A stretch of DNA of 64,000 nucleotides from Oscillospiraceae bacterium (lineage in GTDB: Bacteria > Bacillota_A > Clostridia > Oscillospirales > Ruminococcaceae). Positions within the stretch are counted from its first letter, which is position 1; each line of letters opens with the position of its first letter. Below are positions 46,016-54,909 of this stretch, one piece after another. The translations under genes were made by a program, and so were the position numbers. The notes beneath the pieces were generated by a model. It did no database searches. It saw only the letters and a program-made list of their open reading frames with translations, and was not told where the DNA came from. Where the stretch lies: the NCBI GenBank assembly GCA_017829075.1, contig JAGAJA010000107.1, positions 20,247-84,246 on the forward strand, in the 5' to 3' direction.

Positions 46016-47179
46016 ATGTTTAACGTTCTTACACTTAACAAAATCGCTGCCTGCGGCACTGACCTGCTGGACAAGAGCAAGTACACCGTCGGCGAAGAGA
46101 TCGCAAATCCTGACGCAATTCTGGTGCGCTCTGCTTCCATGCACGAGATGGAGCTTCCCTCAAACCTTCTGGCTATCGCAAGAGCCGGCGCAGGAGTAAA
46201 CAATATCCCGATCGACAAGTGCACCGAAAAGGGCGTTGTTGTATTCAATACCCCCGGCGCTAACGCAAACGCAGTTAAAGAGCTGGTTATCGCTGGCCTG
46301 CTGCTGTCCTCCAGAAAGATCCCCGCTTCCATGGAGTGGATCAAGACCCTCAAGGGCAAGGGCGACGAGGTAGGAAAGCTGGTAGAAAAGGGCAAGAGCC
46401 AGTTCGTAGGCCCTGAGATCATGGGCAAGAAGCTGGGCGTTATCGGTCTGGGCGCTATCGGTATTCTGGTAGCTAACGCAGCCGCTGAGCTCGGCATGGA
46501 CGTATACGGCGCTGACCCGTTCCTTTCCGTTGAGAACGCGCTCAAGCTGTCCGGCAAGGTTCACTATGTAAAGAGCAACAAGGAGATCTTCGAGAAGTGC
46601 GATTACATCACCCTGCACGTTCCTGCTCTGCCTGACACAAAGGGCATGATCAACGAGGAAGCTATCGCTTCTATGAAGAAGACCGTTCGCCTGCTGAACT
46701 TCTCCAGAGATTCTCTGGTTGACGAAAAGGCTATCATCAATGCGCTGGCAAACGGCGGCATGGCTTGCTATGTAACCGACTTTGCAACCGACGCTCTTAT
46801 CGGAGTTGACGGCGTTATCGCTCTGCCGCACCTCGGCGCTTCCACACCGGAGAGCGAGGACAACTGCGCAGTTATGGCAGTCAAGGAGATCGTTGACTAC
46901 ATCGAAAACGGCAACATCAAGAACTCTGTAAACCTGCCGAATGTTGAGATGTCCATTACCGGAAACGCAAAGATCTGCGTTATCCACAAGAATTCCGAGG
47001 GTCTGCTGAACAACATCACCGCTCCGGTATCCGCAGCGGGAATGAACATCGAGAATATGGTAAGCAAGTCCAAGAAGGACTACGCTTATACCTGCCTTGA
47101 CGTAAAGGGAGATGTGTCCGGCATTGAGGCTTCTCTCAAGGCTGTCGCAGGCGTTGTCGCAGTAAGAGTCATCAAGTGA
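46016..47179 (+). CDS. serA: D-3-phosphoglycerate dehydrogenase with ACT domain
   Basis: A 387-residue enzyme for the first step of serine synthesis. The Rossmann motif VIGLGAIGILVANAA lies at about residues 142-156. RAGAGVNNIPID and the catalytic His in LPHLGASTPES (about residue 272) are present, and the catalytic Arg is in NFSRDSLV. The C-terminal ACT domain (about 318-387) suggests serine feedback control. It belongs to the short type without the intervening domain of longer SerA forms. The ATG follows AAGGAG. Confidence 0.96.
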   Translation: MFNVLTLNKIAACGTDLLDKSKYTVGEEIANPDAILVRSASMHEMELPSNLLAIARAGAGVNNIPIDKCTEKGVVVFNTPGANANAVKELVIAGLLLSSRKIPASMEWIKTLKGKGDEVGKLVEKGKSQFVGPEIMGKKLGVIGLGAIGILVANAAAELGMDVYGADPFLSVENALKLSGKVHYVKSNKEIFEKCDYITLHVPALPDTKGMINEEAIASMKKTVRLLNFSRDSLVDEKAIINALANGGMACYVTDFATDALIGVDGVIALPHLGASTPESEDNCAVMAVKEIVDYIENGNIKNSVNLPNVEMSITGNAKICVIHKNSEGLLNNITAPVSAAGMNIENMVSKSKKDYAYTCLDVKGDVSGIEASLKAVAGVVAVRVIK

Positions 47180-47222
47180 TCTGAACATACTGCCAAGAGC
47201 GTATAGGCTGAACTGAGATTAC

Positions 47223-47259
47223 AAAGCCGCTGATGATGCAATGCGTCAAAGGCGGCTTT
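47223..47259 (+). terminator. Stem-loop after serA
   Basis: AAAGCCGC and GCGGCTTT pair around a 21-nt loop that itself can partly fold. The following T-run is short. Confidence 0.5.
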
Positions 47260-47319
47260 ACTCATGAAGGCAGGGATTGTGTTATTTCAGAAAAAATTAT
47301 TTTTTCTTTCAAAAAACTA

Positions 47320-47348
47320 TTGACAAACGGAAATGCTTGTGTTATAAT
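47320..47348 (+). promoter_or_regulatory. Consensus promoter of infC operon
   Basis: TTGACA and TATAAT, both perfect, with a 17-bp spacer. It drives a leader of about 165 nt. Confidence 0.9.
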
Positions 47349-47354
47349 ATATCA

Positions 47355-47490
47355 GTAAGTTTAAAAGTAGAGCCACCACACTCTCACCCGCCGGCGTTCA
47401 TTCTGTCAGGCGCGGTATGTTTAATGTGAACAAGCCGCAAGGTATTTCAGTTAAGCGTGAGCAGTGTGTTACTCACGCTTATTTTATTTC
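47355..47490 (+). ncRNA. infC-rpmI-rplT leader with attenuator
   Basis: A structured 5' leader ends in a terminator-like hairpin: AAGCGTGAG (47453-47461) against CTCACGCTT (47472-47480), then ATTTTATTT. Its place matches the L20-binding autoregulatory leaders known upstream of infC in Bacillus and other Firmicutes. The L20 binding site itself was not identified by eye. Confidence 0.7.
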
Positions 47491-47518
47491 ACAGCTATGA
47501 TTTTCAGAAAGGCGGTGC

Positions 47519-48040
47519 TTGGATATCGGCACAAAAGAACAGCTCATCAATGAGGAGATCCGTGAAAAGGAAGTAAGGGTCATCGGACCGGACGGCGAAC
47601 AGCTCGGCATTATGGCTACTGCGGACGCACTGGAAAAGGCTGTCGAGGCAGACCTTGACTTGGTGCTTATCGCTCCTACGGCTAATCCTCCGGTATGCCG
47701 GATTATGGATTTCGGCAAGTATCGTTTTGAGCAGACCAAGAGGGAAAAGGAAGCCCGGAAGAACCAGAAGCAGGCTGAGGTAAAGGAAATCAAGATGTCG
47801 CTCAACATCGACACAAACGATTTCAATATCAAGGTAAAGAACTGCATAAAGTTCCTCCAGAACGGCGACAAAGTTAAGGTCACCATTCGCTTCAGACGTG
47901 CAAGAGAAATGTCGCACATGAACCTCAGCGAAGAATTGATGAAGAAATTCCTCGATGCCGTTTCGGAGTACGGCGGTTCTGAAAAGCCGTCAAAGCTTGA
48001 GGGCAAGAATTACGCTATCGTACTCAGCCCCAAGAAGTAA
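47519..48040 (+). CDS. infC: Translation initiation factor IF-3
   Basis: A 173-residue factor that keeps subunits apart and checks the start codon and initiator tRNA. LINEEIREKEVRVIGPDGEQLGIM begins the N-terminal domain; VKEIKMSLNIDTNDF and VTIRFRRAREMSH are C-domain motifs, each written across the linker as expected. The start is TTG, with AAAGGCGG upstream. IF-3 destabilises initiation at non-AUG codons, and E. coli infC uses AUU for autoregulation, so a TTG start may serve the same purpose. Confidence 0.95.
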   Translation: MDIGTKEQLINEEIREKEVRVIGPDGEQLGIMATADALEKAVEADLDLVLIAPTANPPVCRIMDFGKYRFEQTKREKEARKNQKQAEVKEIKMSLNIDTNDFNIKVKNCIKFLQNGDKVKVTIRFRRAREMSHMNLSEELMKKFLDAVSEYGGSEKPSKLEGKNYAIVLSPKK

Positions 48041-48127
48041 GATGAGCGCGGATCGCGCTGGATCTGAAAGGGTACAGCGGCAGTATCAACGGCGCACTTT
48101 AATGAAAATCTCAAGGAGGATAACAAA

Positions 48128-48325
48128 ATGCCTAAGATCAAAACTCACAGCGGAGCGAAGAAGCGCTTCAAGCTGACAAAGAACGGTAAGGTAAAGATGG
48201 GTCACACCAACAGACGTCACATTCTTACCAAGAAGTCCACAAAGCGTAAAAGAGGCTTAAGAGCTGGCGCATATGCAGACGTTACCAACGTAGCAGCCGT
48301 AAAGAGCCTTATTCCGTACAAATAA
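48128..48325 (+). CDS. rpmI: Ribosomal protein L35
   Basis: A 65-residue basic 50S protein. [20 protein letters not shown] at the N-terminus and the internal [20 protein letters not shown] are the expected sequence. AAGGAGG precedes the ATG. It is the second gene of infC-rpmI-rplT. Confidence 0.97.
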   Translation: MPKIKTHSGAKKRFKLTKNGKVKMGHTNRRHILTKKSTKRKRGLRAGAYADVTNVAAVKSLIPYK

Positions 48326-48386
48326 TCATTGATTTGCGGAATAAGTCCGCAACGAAAGCTGACAAAATAACAGGAGGTAATGTAAC

Positions 48387-48740
48387 ATGGCACGCGTAAA
48401 GGGCGCACTCGCAACTCGTAAGAGAAGAAATAGAACATTAAAGCTGGCAAAGGGCTACTGGGGCGGCAAGAGCAGACTGTTCAAGACCGCTAAGGAAGCA
48501 GTTTGGAAGTCCGGTCAGTACGCTTACATCGGCAGAAGACTCAAGAAAAGAGATTTCAGAAAGCTCTGGATCACCAGAATTTCCGCTGCATGCAAGGCAA
48601 ACGGCATGAACTACTCCACCTTCATGAACGGTCTGAAGAAGGCGAACATCACTCTGAACAGAAAGATGCTTTCCGAAATCGCTATCAATGACGCAGCAGG
48701 CTTCACTGCACTGACAGAAAAGGCTAAGGCAGCGCTTTAA
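48387..48740 (+). CDS. rplT: Ribosomal protein L20
   Basis: A 117-residue 50S assembly protein that also represses its own operon in several bacteria. [20 protein letters not shown] and [17 protein letters not shown] are typical; the C-terminal half binds 23S rRNA. AGGAGGTAA precedes the ATG. A strong terminator follows. Confidence 0.97.
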   Translation: MARVKGALATRKRRNRTLKLAKGYWGGKSRLFKTAKEAVWKSGQYAYIGRRLKKRDFRKLWITRISAACKANGMNYSTFMNGLKKANITLNRKMLSEIAINDAAGFTALTEKAKAAL

Positions 48741-48750
48741 TCGTGATAAT

Positions 48751-48783
48751 ATCTCACGTTCTGTTCCGGGACGTGAGATTTTT
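48751..48783 (+). terminator. Terminator of infC-rpmI-rplT
   Basis: ATCTCACGT and ACGTGAGAT form a perfect 9-bp stem with an 11-nt loop, followed by TTTTT. Confidence 0.88.
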
Positions 48784-48807
48784 CGCTATGTAGGGGGAAT
48801 TGCGCCG

Positions 48808-49590
48808 TTGGTTATCACATCGAGAAAAAATGACGCTGTAAAGCGGTTTCGCGAGCTTCTTCGCAGCAAGAGCCTTCGTGACGAGGAAGGAATTTTCGCC
48901 GCCGAGGGAGATCACCTTTGCGGGGAGCTTATAAAGTGCGGGTACGAAATTTCTGCCGCGCTGCTCACCGAAAAGGCTTCTGAGAAGTATCCCGAAACGG
49001 CGCAGGCTCTCCGGAGCAAAGCGGCAGATTGCGCGGTAATATCCGGTGAGCTTGCGGAATATATTTCCGATACAAAGGCTCCGCAGGGACTGTTCGCGCT
49101 GGCGAAAAAGCCGGAGATCTCACCGGATCTGAAATCGGCGAAGAGACTTGTGCTGCTTGACGGAGTTCAGGATCCCGGCAATGTCGGTACGATCGTCAGA
49201 ACAGCCGAGGCGCTGGGATTTGACGGGGCTGCGATGTCGCAGGACTGCGCGGATATCTGGTCGCCGAAGGCGCTGCGGGCTTCAATGGGCAGCGCGCTGC
49301 GGCTTCCCTGCATAACCGGGTCGCTTGGGGATATCATAAATAGGCTTGTAGCCGAGGGATTTTCGGTTTATGGAGCAATGCTGGACGATACCGCGGCAAA
49401 GCTGGGTGAGATCTCATTCCCGGAAAAGGCGGCGGTGATAATCGGCAGCGAGGGCGCGGGTATCTCACCGGAGATAGCCCGGCTGTGCAGCAAAGCTGTG
49501 TATATCCCGATCTCCGGAGCGGAGTCATTAAACGCGGCTGCCGCTGCCGCAATAATTCTTTGGGAGCTGTCAAAGCGGCTTCCGGGCTGA
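48808..49590 (+). CDS. SpoU/TrmH-family rRNA methyltransferase
   Basis: A 260-residue RNA 2'-O-methyltransferase with an N-terminal substrate-binding domain (ITSRKNDAVKRFREL...FAAEGDHL) and a C-terminal SPOUT knot. SAM-binding motifs are LLDGVQDPGNVGTIVRTAEALG, IIGSEGAGIS and IPISGAESLNAAAAAAIILWE. It resembles RlmB-type 23S rRNA enzymes near infC-rplT in other Firmicutes; the exact target is not certain. It starts with TTG after AGGGGGAA. Confidence 0.9.
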   Translation: MVITSRKNDAVKRFRELLRSKSLRDEEGIFAAEGDHLCGELIKCGYEISAALLTEKASEKYPETAQALRSKAADCAVISGELAEYISDTKAPQGLFALAKKPEISPDLKSAKRLVLLDGVQDPGNVGTIVRTAEALGFDGAAMSQDCADIWSPKALRASMGSALRLPCITGSLGDIINRLVAEGFSVYGAMLDDTAAKLGEISFPEKAAVIIGSEGAGISPEIARLCSKAVYIPISGAESLNAAAAAAIILWELSKRLPG

Positions 49591-49612
49591 ATTGCTGTAC
49601 CTTTTGTGCAGC

Positions 49613-49687
49613 AGACAGCGCAAAATCATAAGTACAGAGGAACTTCCGCCTATCAGCGGGTTCCTGCCTTTCGGTTTTGCGCTGTCT
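49613..49687 (+). other. 75-nt nested stem-loop between the methyltransferase and topA
   Basis: A perfect 13-nt outer stem (AGACAGCGCAAAA, 49613-49625, against TTTTGCGCTGTCT, 49675-49687) encloses AGGAAC/GTTCCT (49638-49665) and CCGC/GCGG at the tip. There is no T-run after it. It could be a small RNA or a structured topA leader; no known family is recognised. Confidence 0.6.
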
Positions 49688-49719
49688 AAGATACAAAATA
49701 CAATATAGGGGGAACATTT

Positions 49720-51837
49720 GTGCCGCACCTTGTAATATTAGAGTCGCCCTCAAAGGCGAAAACAGTTAAGAAATATCTTGGCGAGGGCTATGACGTCATA
49801 GCCTCCACCGGACACATAATCGACCTGCCTAAGTCAAAGCTTGGAGTTGACGTGGAGCATGATTTTGCGCCGCAGTACGTCAACATGAAGGACAAGGCGG
49901 ACGTTATCCGCGAGCTGAAAAAGCACGCGAAGAACAGCGATATAATCTACCTCGCGACCGACCCTGACCGCGAGGGTGAAGCGATAGCATGGCATCTGTC
50001 GCACCTGCTAGGGATAGACGAGAAAGCACCGGTTCGTGTGACATTCAATGAGATCACAAAGACCGGTGTTCAGAACGGAATGAGTTCCCCCCGGTGCATT
50101 GACAATGATGTCGTGGACGCGCAGCAGGCGCGCCGTATTCTGGACAGAATAGTAGGCTATAAGCTGTCGCCGTTCCTCTGGAAAAAGGTTCGCAGAGGAC
50201 TTTCGGCGGGACGTGTGCAGTCCGTCGCGGTAAGGATAATCGTTGACCGCGAGAACGAAATACGCAGCTTCGTTTCGCAGGAATACTGGAGCGTGGACGC
50301 AAAGCTTCAGGCTGCTTCCTCGAAAAGAGCGTTCCCGGCAAAGCTGACCGAGGTAGACGGCGAGAAGATCTCCATAAGCAGCGAGGAGGAAGCAAACAAG
50401 CTTCTAAAGCGGCTTGAGGGAGCGGAGTTCGTTGTGACCGGACTGAAAAAGTCCCAGAGAAAGAAGCAGCCCGCGCCGCCATTTACCACCTCCACTCTTC
50501 AGCAGGAGGCGAGCCGCCGTTATTCGTTCCAGTCACGGCGCACCATGAAAGCCGCTCAGGAGCTTTACGAGGGCATTGACGTTGCGGGAATGGGCGCTGT
50601 GGGTCTTATCACCTATATGCGTACCGACTCGCTGAGAATATCAGACGAGGCAAAGGCTGCCGCCGCAGATCTCATTAAGGAGCTTTACGGCGCAGAATAC
50701 CTCCCGGAAAAGCCGAGGGTGTATAAATCCAAGAACAACGCGCAGGACGCGCATGAGGCTATACGTCCGACGACCGTGAGCCTTACTCCGGAAAAGGTCA
50801 AGGCTTCCCTTACCTCCGACCAGTATAAGCTGTATAAGCTGATCTGGGAGCGGTTTATGGCGAGCCAGATGCAGAATGCAGTGCTTGACACTGTTGCGGC
50901 GGACATCACCGCGGCGGGCTGCCTGTTCAAGAGCAGCGGCTATTCTGTCAAGTTTGACGGATTTACCCGGCTCTATGAGGAAACAAAGGACGCAGACAGC
51001 GAGCAGACCGGAGCGCTTCCTAAGCTGGAAAAGGGCGAAAAGCTCACCGCAAAGGAAGTCCTCGGAAATCAGCATTTCACTCAGCCCCCGGCGCGTTACA
51101 ACGAAGCGTCGCTCATCAAGGAGCTTGAGGAAAACGGCATCGGCAGACCGTCAACCTATGCACCGACAATTTCGACGATACTTGACCGGCATTATGTGGA
51201 GCGGGAACAGGGCAACCAGCTCAAGCCCACATCTCTCGGCGAGGTCATCACCGAGCTTCTGGAGGAGCATTTCAATAATATCGTTGACGTGAAATTCACC
51301 GCGAAAATGGAGAACGACCTCGATGATATCGAGCACGGCGGAAAGAACTGGGTGGAAGTCCTGCGTAAGTTCTACGACAACTTCTCAAAGACCCTCGACA
51401 AGGCGGAAGCCGACATGGAGGGTAAGCGGGTGAAAGTCCCCGACGAGCCGACAGATATCCTCTGCGAGGAATGCGGCAAGCCGATGGTAATTAAAATCGG
51501 GCCTTACGGCAAGTTCTTAGGGTGCAGCGGATTCCCGGAGTGCAAATTCACAAAGAAGATCGTCACCGAAACCAAGGGAACCTGCCCGAAATGCGGCAAG
51601 AAAATGCTGGCGAAGAAGTCCAAAAAGGGCAAGCCGTTCTATGGCTGCGAGGACTACCAGAACTGCAACTTCATGTGCTGGGATATGCCGATAGAGGAAA
51701 AATGTCCTCAGTGCGGCGCGAGCCTGTTCAAAAAGACCGGGCGCATGGGCAAGATATACTGCGCAAGAGAGGGCTGCGGCTACGAAAGACCGCTTGACAG
51801 CGCGGATAATTCAAAGGATAAGAGCAATGACAGTTAA
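49720..51837 (+). CDS. topA: DNA topoisomerase I
   Basis: A 705-residue type IA topoisomerase that relaxes negative supercoils. The Toprim domain opens with HLVILESPSKAKTVKKYLG and has ATDPDREGEAIAWHL; GLITYMRTDSLRIS holds the catalytic Tyr at about residue 299. Three C-terminal zinc ribbons follow (about 580, 620 and 662: CEECGKPM, CPKCGKKM, CPQCGASL). The start is GTG after AGGGGGAA. It overlaps trmFO by 11 nt. Confidence 0.97.
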   Translation: MPHLVILESPSKAKTVKKYLGEGYDVIASTGHIIDLPKSKLGVDVEHDFAPQYVNMKDKADVIRELKKHAKNSDIIYLATDPDREGEAIAWHLSHLLGIDEKAPVRVTFNEITKTGVQNGMSSPRCIDNDVVDAQQARRILDRIVGYKLSPFLWKKVRRGLSAGRVQSVAVRIIVDRENEIRSFVSQEYWSVDAKLQAASSKRAFPAKLTEVDGEKISISSEEEANKLLKRLEGAEFVVTGLKKSQRKKQPAPPFTTSTLQQEASRRYSFQSRRTMKAAQELYEGIDVAGMGAVGLITYMRTDSLRISDEAKAAAADLIKELYGAEYLPEKPRVYKSKNNAQDAHEAIRPTTVSLTPEKVKASLTSDQYKLYKLIWERFMASQMQNAVLDTVAADITAAGCLFKSSGYSVKFDGFTRLYEETKDADSEQTGALPKLEKGEKLTAKEVLGNQHFTQPPARYNEASLIKELEENGIGRPSTYAPTISTILDRHYVEREQGNQLKPTSLGEVITELLEEHFNNIVDVKFTAKMENDLDDIEHGGKNWVEVLRKFYDNFSKTLDKAEADMEGKRVKVPDEPTDILCEECGKPMVIKIGPYGKFLGCSGFPECKFTKKIVTETKGTCPKCGKKMLAKKSKKGKPFYGCEDYQNCNFMCWDMPIEEKCPQCGASLFKKTGRMGKIYCAREGCGYERPLDSADNSKDKSNDS

Positions 51838-53143
51838 GGTTATCGGCGCGGGGCTTGCCGGGTGCGAAGCGGCGGTTCAGCTTGCACGGCGGGGCTTTGA
51901 TGTGGAGCTTCACGAGATGAAGCCCCAGAAGTATTCCCCGGCGCACAAATACCCCGGCTTCGGGGAGCTTGTCTGCTCAAATTCGCTGAAAGCCGCCCGT
52001 CCGGAGAGCGCCTGCGGACTGCTCAAGGAGGAAATGCGGCGTTTCGGCTCGGTCATTCTAGAGGCGGCGGACAAGACCGCTGTCCCTGCCGGCGGCGCGC
52101 TGGCGGTGAACAGAACTGAGTTCTCGGACGAGATAACGAGGATAGTAAAGAGCTTCCCGAATATAAGCATAATCAGCGGCGAGGTAACGGAGCTTCCCGC
52201 AGGAAATGCAGTTGTCTGCACCGGGCCGCTTACCTCCGACGCTCTTGCGGAGAAAATCCGGGGCGTGTGCGGAGAGGGACTCAGCTTCTATGACGCGGCT
52301 GCGCCGATAGTCGCTGCGGACAGCATTGATTTCAGCAAGGCATTCTTCCAGACGAGGTACGACAAGGGCGAGGCGGATTACGTCAACTGCCCCATGAGCC
52401 GGGAGGAATACGAGGCTTTCTACGAGGAGCTTATCACGGCGGAAAGCGCTCCGCTGAAAGAGTTCGACCGCCCGGAGGAGTCCGCTGGGCTGAAAGTGTT
52501 CGAGGGCTGTATGCCGGTGGAAGTACTTGCGAAGCGCGGGTTTGAAAGCGTGCGCTACGGCTGTATGAAGCCGGTGGGACTTATCGACCCCCGGACAGGG
52601 TTCAGACCCTATGCAGTGGTGCAGCTCCGCAAGGAGAACCGTGAGGGTACTATGTACAACCTTGTTGGATTTCAGACGAACCTGAAATTCGGCGAGCAGA
52701 AGCGGGTATTCTCTATGATACCGGGGCTTGAGAATGCGGAGTTCGTGCGGTATGGAGTAATGCACCGCAACACCTTTATAGACAGCCCCCGGCACCTTGA
52801 TAAGTGGTTCATGCTGCGCGGCTCGGATAATCTGTTCTTTGGCGGGCAGATAACCGGGGTGGAGGGTTACGTTGAGAGCGCGGCTTCCGGAATTATCGCC
52901 GGGAGAGCGCTTGCAGACAGACTTTCCGGCAGACAGCCGCTGGAGCTTCCCAGAACCACGATGCTTGGCGCGCTTTGCAGCTACATCAGCGACAGCAGCG
53001 TTGAGAATTTCCAGCCAATGGCGAGCAGCATGGGAATACTCCCGCCGCTTGATGTTGTAATTAAGGGAAAGCAGGAGCGTTACGGCGCACTGGCGCAGCG
53101 TTCGCTTGCCGATCTGGACAAGGCATTAGCAGACAGTAACTGA
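51827..53143 (+). CDS. trmFO: Folate-dependent tRNA m5U54 methyltransferase
   Basis: A 438-residue flavoenzyme that methylates U54 of tRNAs using methylene-tetrahydrofolate. KVIGAGLAGCEAA near the N-terminus binds FAD; GELVCSNSLKA (about residue 49) holds a key Cys and YVNCPMS another. NLFFGGQITGVEGYVESAASG is a family segment. The ATG lies inside the end of topA, so the two are coupled, as in many Firmicutes. Confidence 0.95.
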   Translation: MTVKVIGAGLAGCEAAVQLARRGFDVELHEMKPQKYSPAHKYPGFGELVCSNSLKAARPESACGLLKEEMRRFGSVILEAADKTAVPAGGALAVNRTEFSDEITRIVKSFPNISIISGEVTELPAGNAVVCTGPLTSDALAEKIRGVCGEGLSFYDAAAPIVAADSIDFSKAFFQTRYDKGEADYVNCPMSREEYEAFYEELITAESAPLKEFDRPEESAGLKVFEGCMPVEVLAKRGFESVRYGCMKPVGLIDPRTGFRPYAVVQLRKENREGTMYNLVGFQTNLKFGEQKRVFSMIPGLENAEFVRYGVMHRNTFIDSPRHLDKWFMLRGSDNLFFGGQITGVEGYVESAASGIIAGRALADRLSGRQPLELPRTTMLGALCSYISDSSVENFQPMASSMGILPPLDVVIKGKQERYGALAQRSLADLDKALADSN

Positions 53144-53204
53144 TACAGAAACAGGCATTTTCGCAGACCTGCGGAGCTGCCACGATACATACAGGGTGAT
53201 ATTT

Positions 53205-54218
53205 ATGAAAATTGTAATTGACGGCTTCGGCGGCGACAACGCCCCGGACGAGGTACTTAAGGGCGCGGCTCTGGCAGTTAAGGAGCTTGGTATTCAGGTG
53301 GCTGTTACCGGAGAGGTTTCGACGCTTGAGGATCGCATGAAGGCGCTGAACATTTCCGCAGACGGGATAGAGCTGATCCCGGCGCAGGGAGTTATCACGA
53401 CAGAGGACTCCCCGAAGTCGGTAATAAAGGAAAATTCAGGCACATCAATGGGCGTTGCGCTGTACTATCTCGCCGAGGGAAAGGCAGACGCGTTCATCAG
53501 CGCAGGCAGCACCGCAGCGATAGTTGTCGGCGGTACAATGATAGAAAAGCGCATCAAGGGCGTTAAGAGGACTGCACTTGTGCCGCTCATGCCTTGCTAT
53601 GGCGGCGGCAGATACAGCGTCATTGACGGCGGCGCAAACCTTGAATGCCGTCCCGAAATGCTCCAGCAGTTTGCTGTTCTGGGCAGCATTTTCATGGAAA
53701 AGACCATGGGAATAGAAAAGCCGAGGGTAGGACTGCTGAACATCGGCACCGAGGAGGAAAAGGGCAGGGAGCTTGAGCATGAAGCCTGCAAGCTGCTGAG
53801 GAATACTCCCTCCATAAACTTTATCGGTTATGTCGAGGGTCGTGACGCTCCTATCGGTGGAGTTGACGTGCTTGTAACAGACGGCTTCACCGGAAACGTG
53901 TTCCTTAAAGCCTGCGAGGGAATGGGAATACTGATGAAGAAGTCCCTTAAGGATATGTTCTTCGCAAATCTGAAAACTAAAATGGGCGCGCTCATGGTAA
54001 AGAAGCAGCTTGGCACTATCTCAAAGCACCTCGACTACAAGACCATCGGCGGCTCGCCGCTGCTGGGTACCGCAAAGCCGGTGTTCAAGGCGCACGGCAG
54101 CTCTGACGCTATCGCGTTCCTTGGAGCTTTCAGACAGGCGAAGATGTTCGTTGAGAAAAATGCAATAGATGAGATGACAAGGGCTATCGCGGCTCTTGGC
54201 GTAAAGGACGAGGATTGA
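53205..54218 (+). CDS. plsX: Phosphate acyltransferase PlsX
   Basis: A 337-residue enzyme that makes acyl-phosphate from acyl-ACP for phospholipid synthesis. KIVIDGFGGDNAPDEVLKG begins the protein, and SAGSTAAIVVGGTMI and DVLVTDGFTGNVFLKACEG are typical. The ATG at 53205 is 7 nt after AGGGTG; a GTG three codons earlier is less likely. acpP, often next, is missing; rnc follows directly. Confidence 0.95.
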   Translation: MKIVIDGFGGDNAPDEVLKGAALAVKELGIQVAVTGEVSTLEDRMKALNISADGIELIPAQGVITTEDSPKSVIKENSGTSMGVALYYLAEGKADAFISAGSTAAIVVGGTMIEKRIKGVKRTALVPLMPCYGGGRYSVIDGGANLECRPEMLQQFAVLGSIFMEKTMGIEKPRVGLLNIGTEEEKGRELEHEACKLLRNTPSINFIGYVEGRDAPIGGVDVLVTDGFTGNVFLKACEGMGILMKKSLKDMFFANLKTKMGALMVKKQLGTISKHLDYKTIGGSPLLGTAKPVFKAHGSSDAIAFLGAFRQAKMFVEKNAIDEMTRAIAALGVKDED

Positions 54219-54219
54219 T

Positions 54220-54909
54220 ATGTCGGAATTCAGTCAGCTTGAAAAGGAAATAGGCTACACCTTTAAGGACAAATCCTATCTCCGTGGCGCAATGACGCAT
54301 TCCAGCTATTCCGGGGGAAAGAACAACGGCAGCAACGAGCGGCTGGAGTTCCTCGGCGACAGCGTTTTGCAGATCACAGTTTCGCTGTATCTGTTCACAA
54401 ATATGACCTCCGTGCCGGAGGGGGGACTTACAAAGCTTCGCGCCTCTATTGTGTGCGAGAATTCGCTGTACAGCTTCGCAAAGCGCATTTCTCTGGGAGA
54501 TTATATCCTGCTCGGAAAGGGCGAGGAGATGACCGGAGGACGTGAGCGCCGCTCTATTCTGGCGGACGCATTCGAGGCGCTTATCGCGGCGATATTCCTT
54601 GACGGAGGAATGGACGAGGCGCAGAAGTTCATACTCAAATTTGTGCCGTCCATCGAGGCGCTGAAAAGCGGCAAGGTGAAGCTTGGCGACTACAAGACCA
54701 TTTTGCAGGAGATAATCCAGCAAAATCCGGAGGAGCGCATCTCTTATCAGGTCACTGAGGAAGAGGGCGAGGCTCACCACAAGCAGTTCACCGCCGAGGT
54801 AATGCTGAACGGTCAGAGCATCGGCACTGGTATCGGTCAGAGCAAAAAGGAAGCCGAGCAGGCGGCGGCAAAGGAAGCCATCGGGCTTATGGGCTATGAA
54901 ACGGACTAA
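54220..54909 (+). CDS. rnc: Ribonuclease III
   Basis: A 229-residue double-strand RNA endonuclease for rRNA processing and RNA decay. NERLEFLGDSVL (about residues 39-50) and LADAFEALIAAIFLDGG (about 115) carry the metal ligands; a dsRNA-binding domain (about 155-226) ends with GQSKKEAEQAAAKEAI. It begins 1 nt after the plsX stop and overlaps the next gene by 14 nt. Confidence 0.96.
   Translation: MSEFSQLEKEIGYTFKDKSYLRGAMTHSSYSGGKNNGSNERLEFLGDSVLQITVSLYLFTNMTSVPEGGLTKLRASIVCENSLYSFAKRISLGDYILLGKGEEMTGGRERRSILADAFEALIAAIFLDGGMDEAQKFILKFVPSIEALKSGKVKLGDYKTILQEIIQQNPEERISYQVTEEEGEAHHKQFTAEVMLNGQSIGTGIGQSKKEAEQAAAKEAIGLMGYETD

Noticed and set aside
47418..47501. A 27-codon frame crossing the infC attenuator hairpin
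   Set aside because: No ribosome site; the hairpin and terminator structure explain the sequence better.
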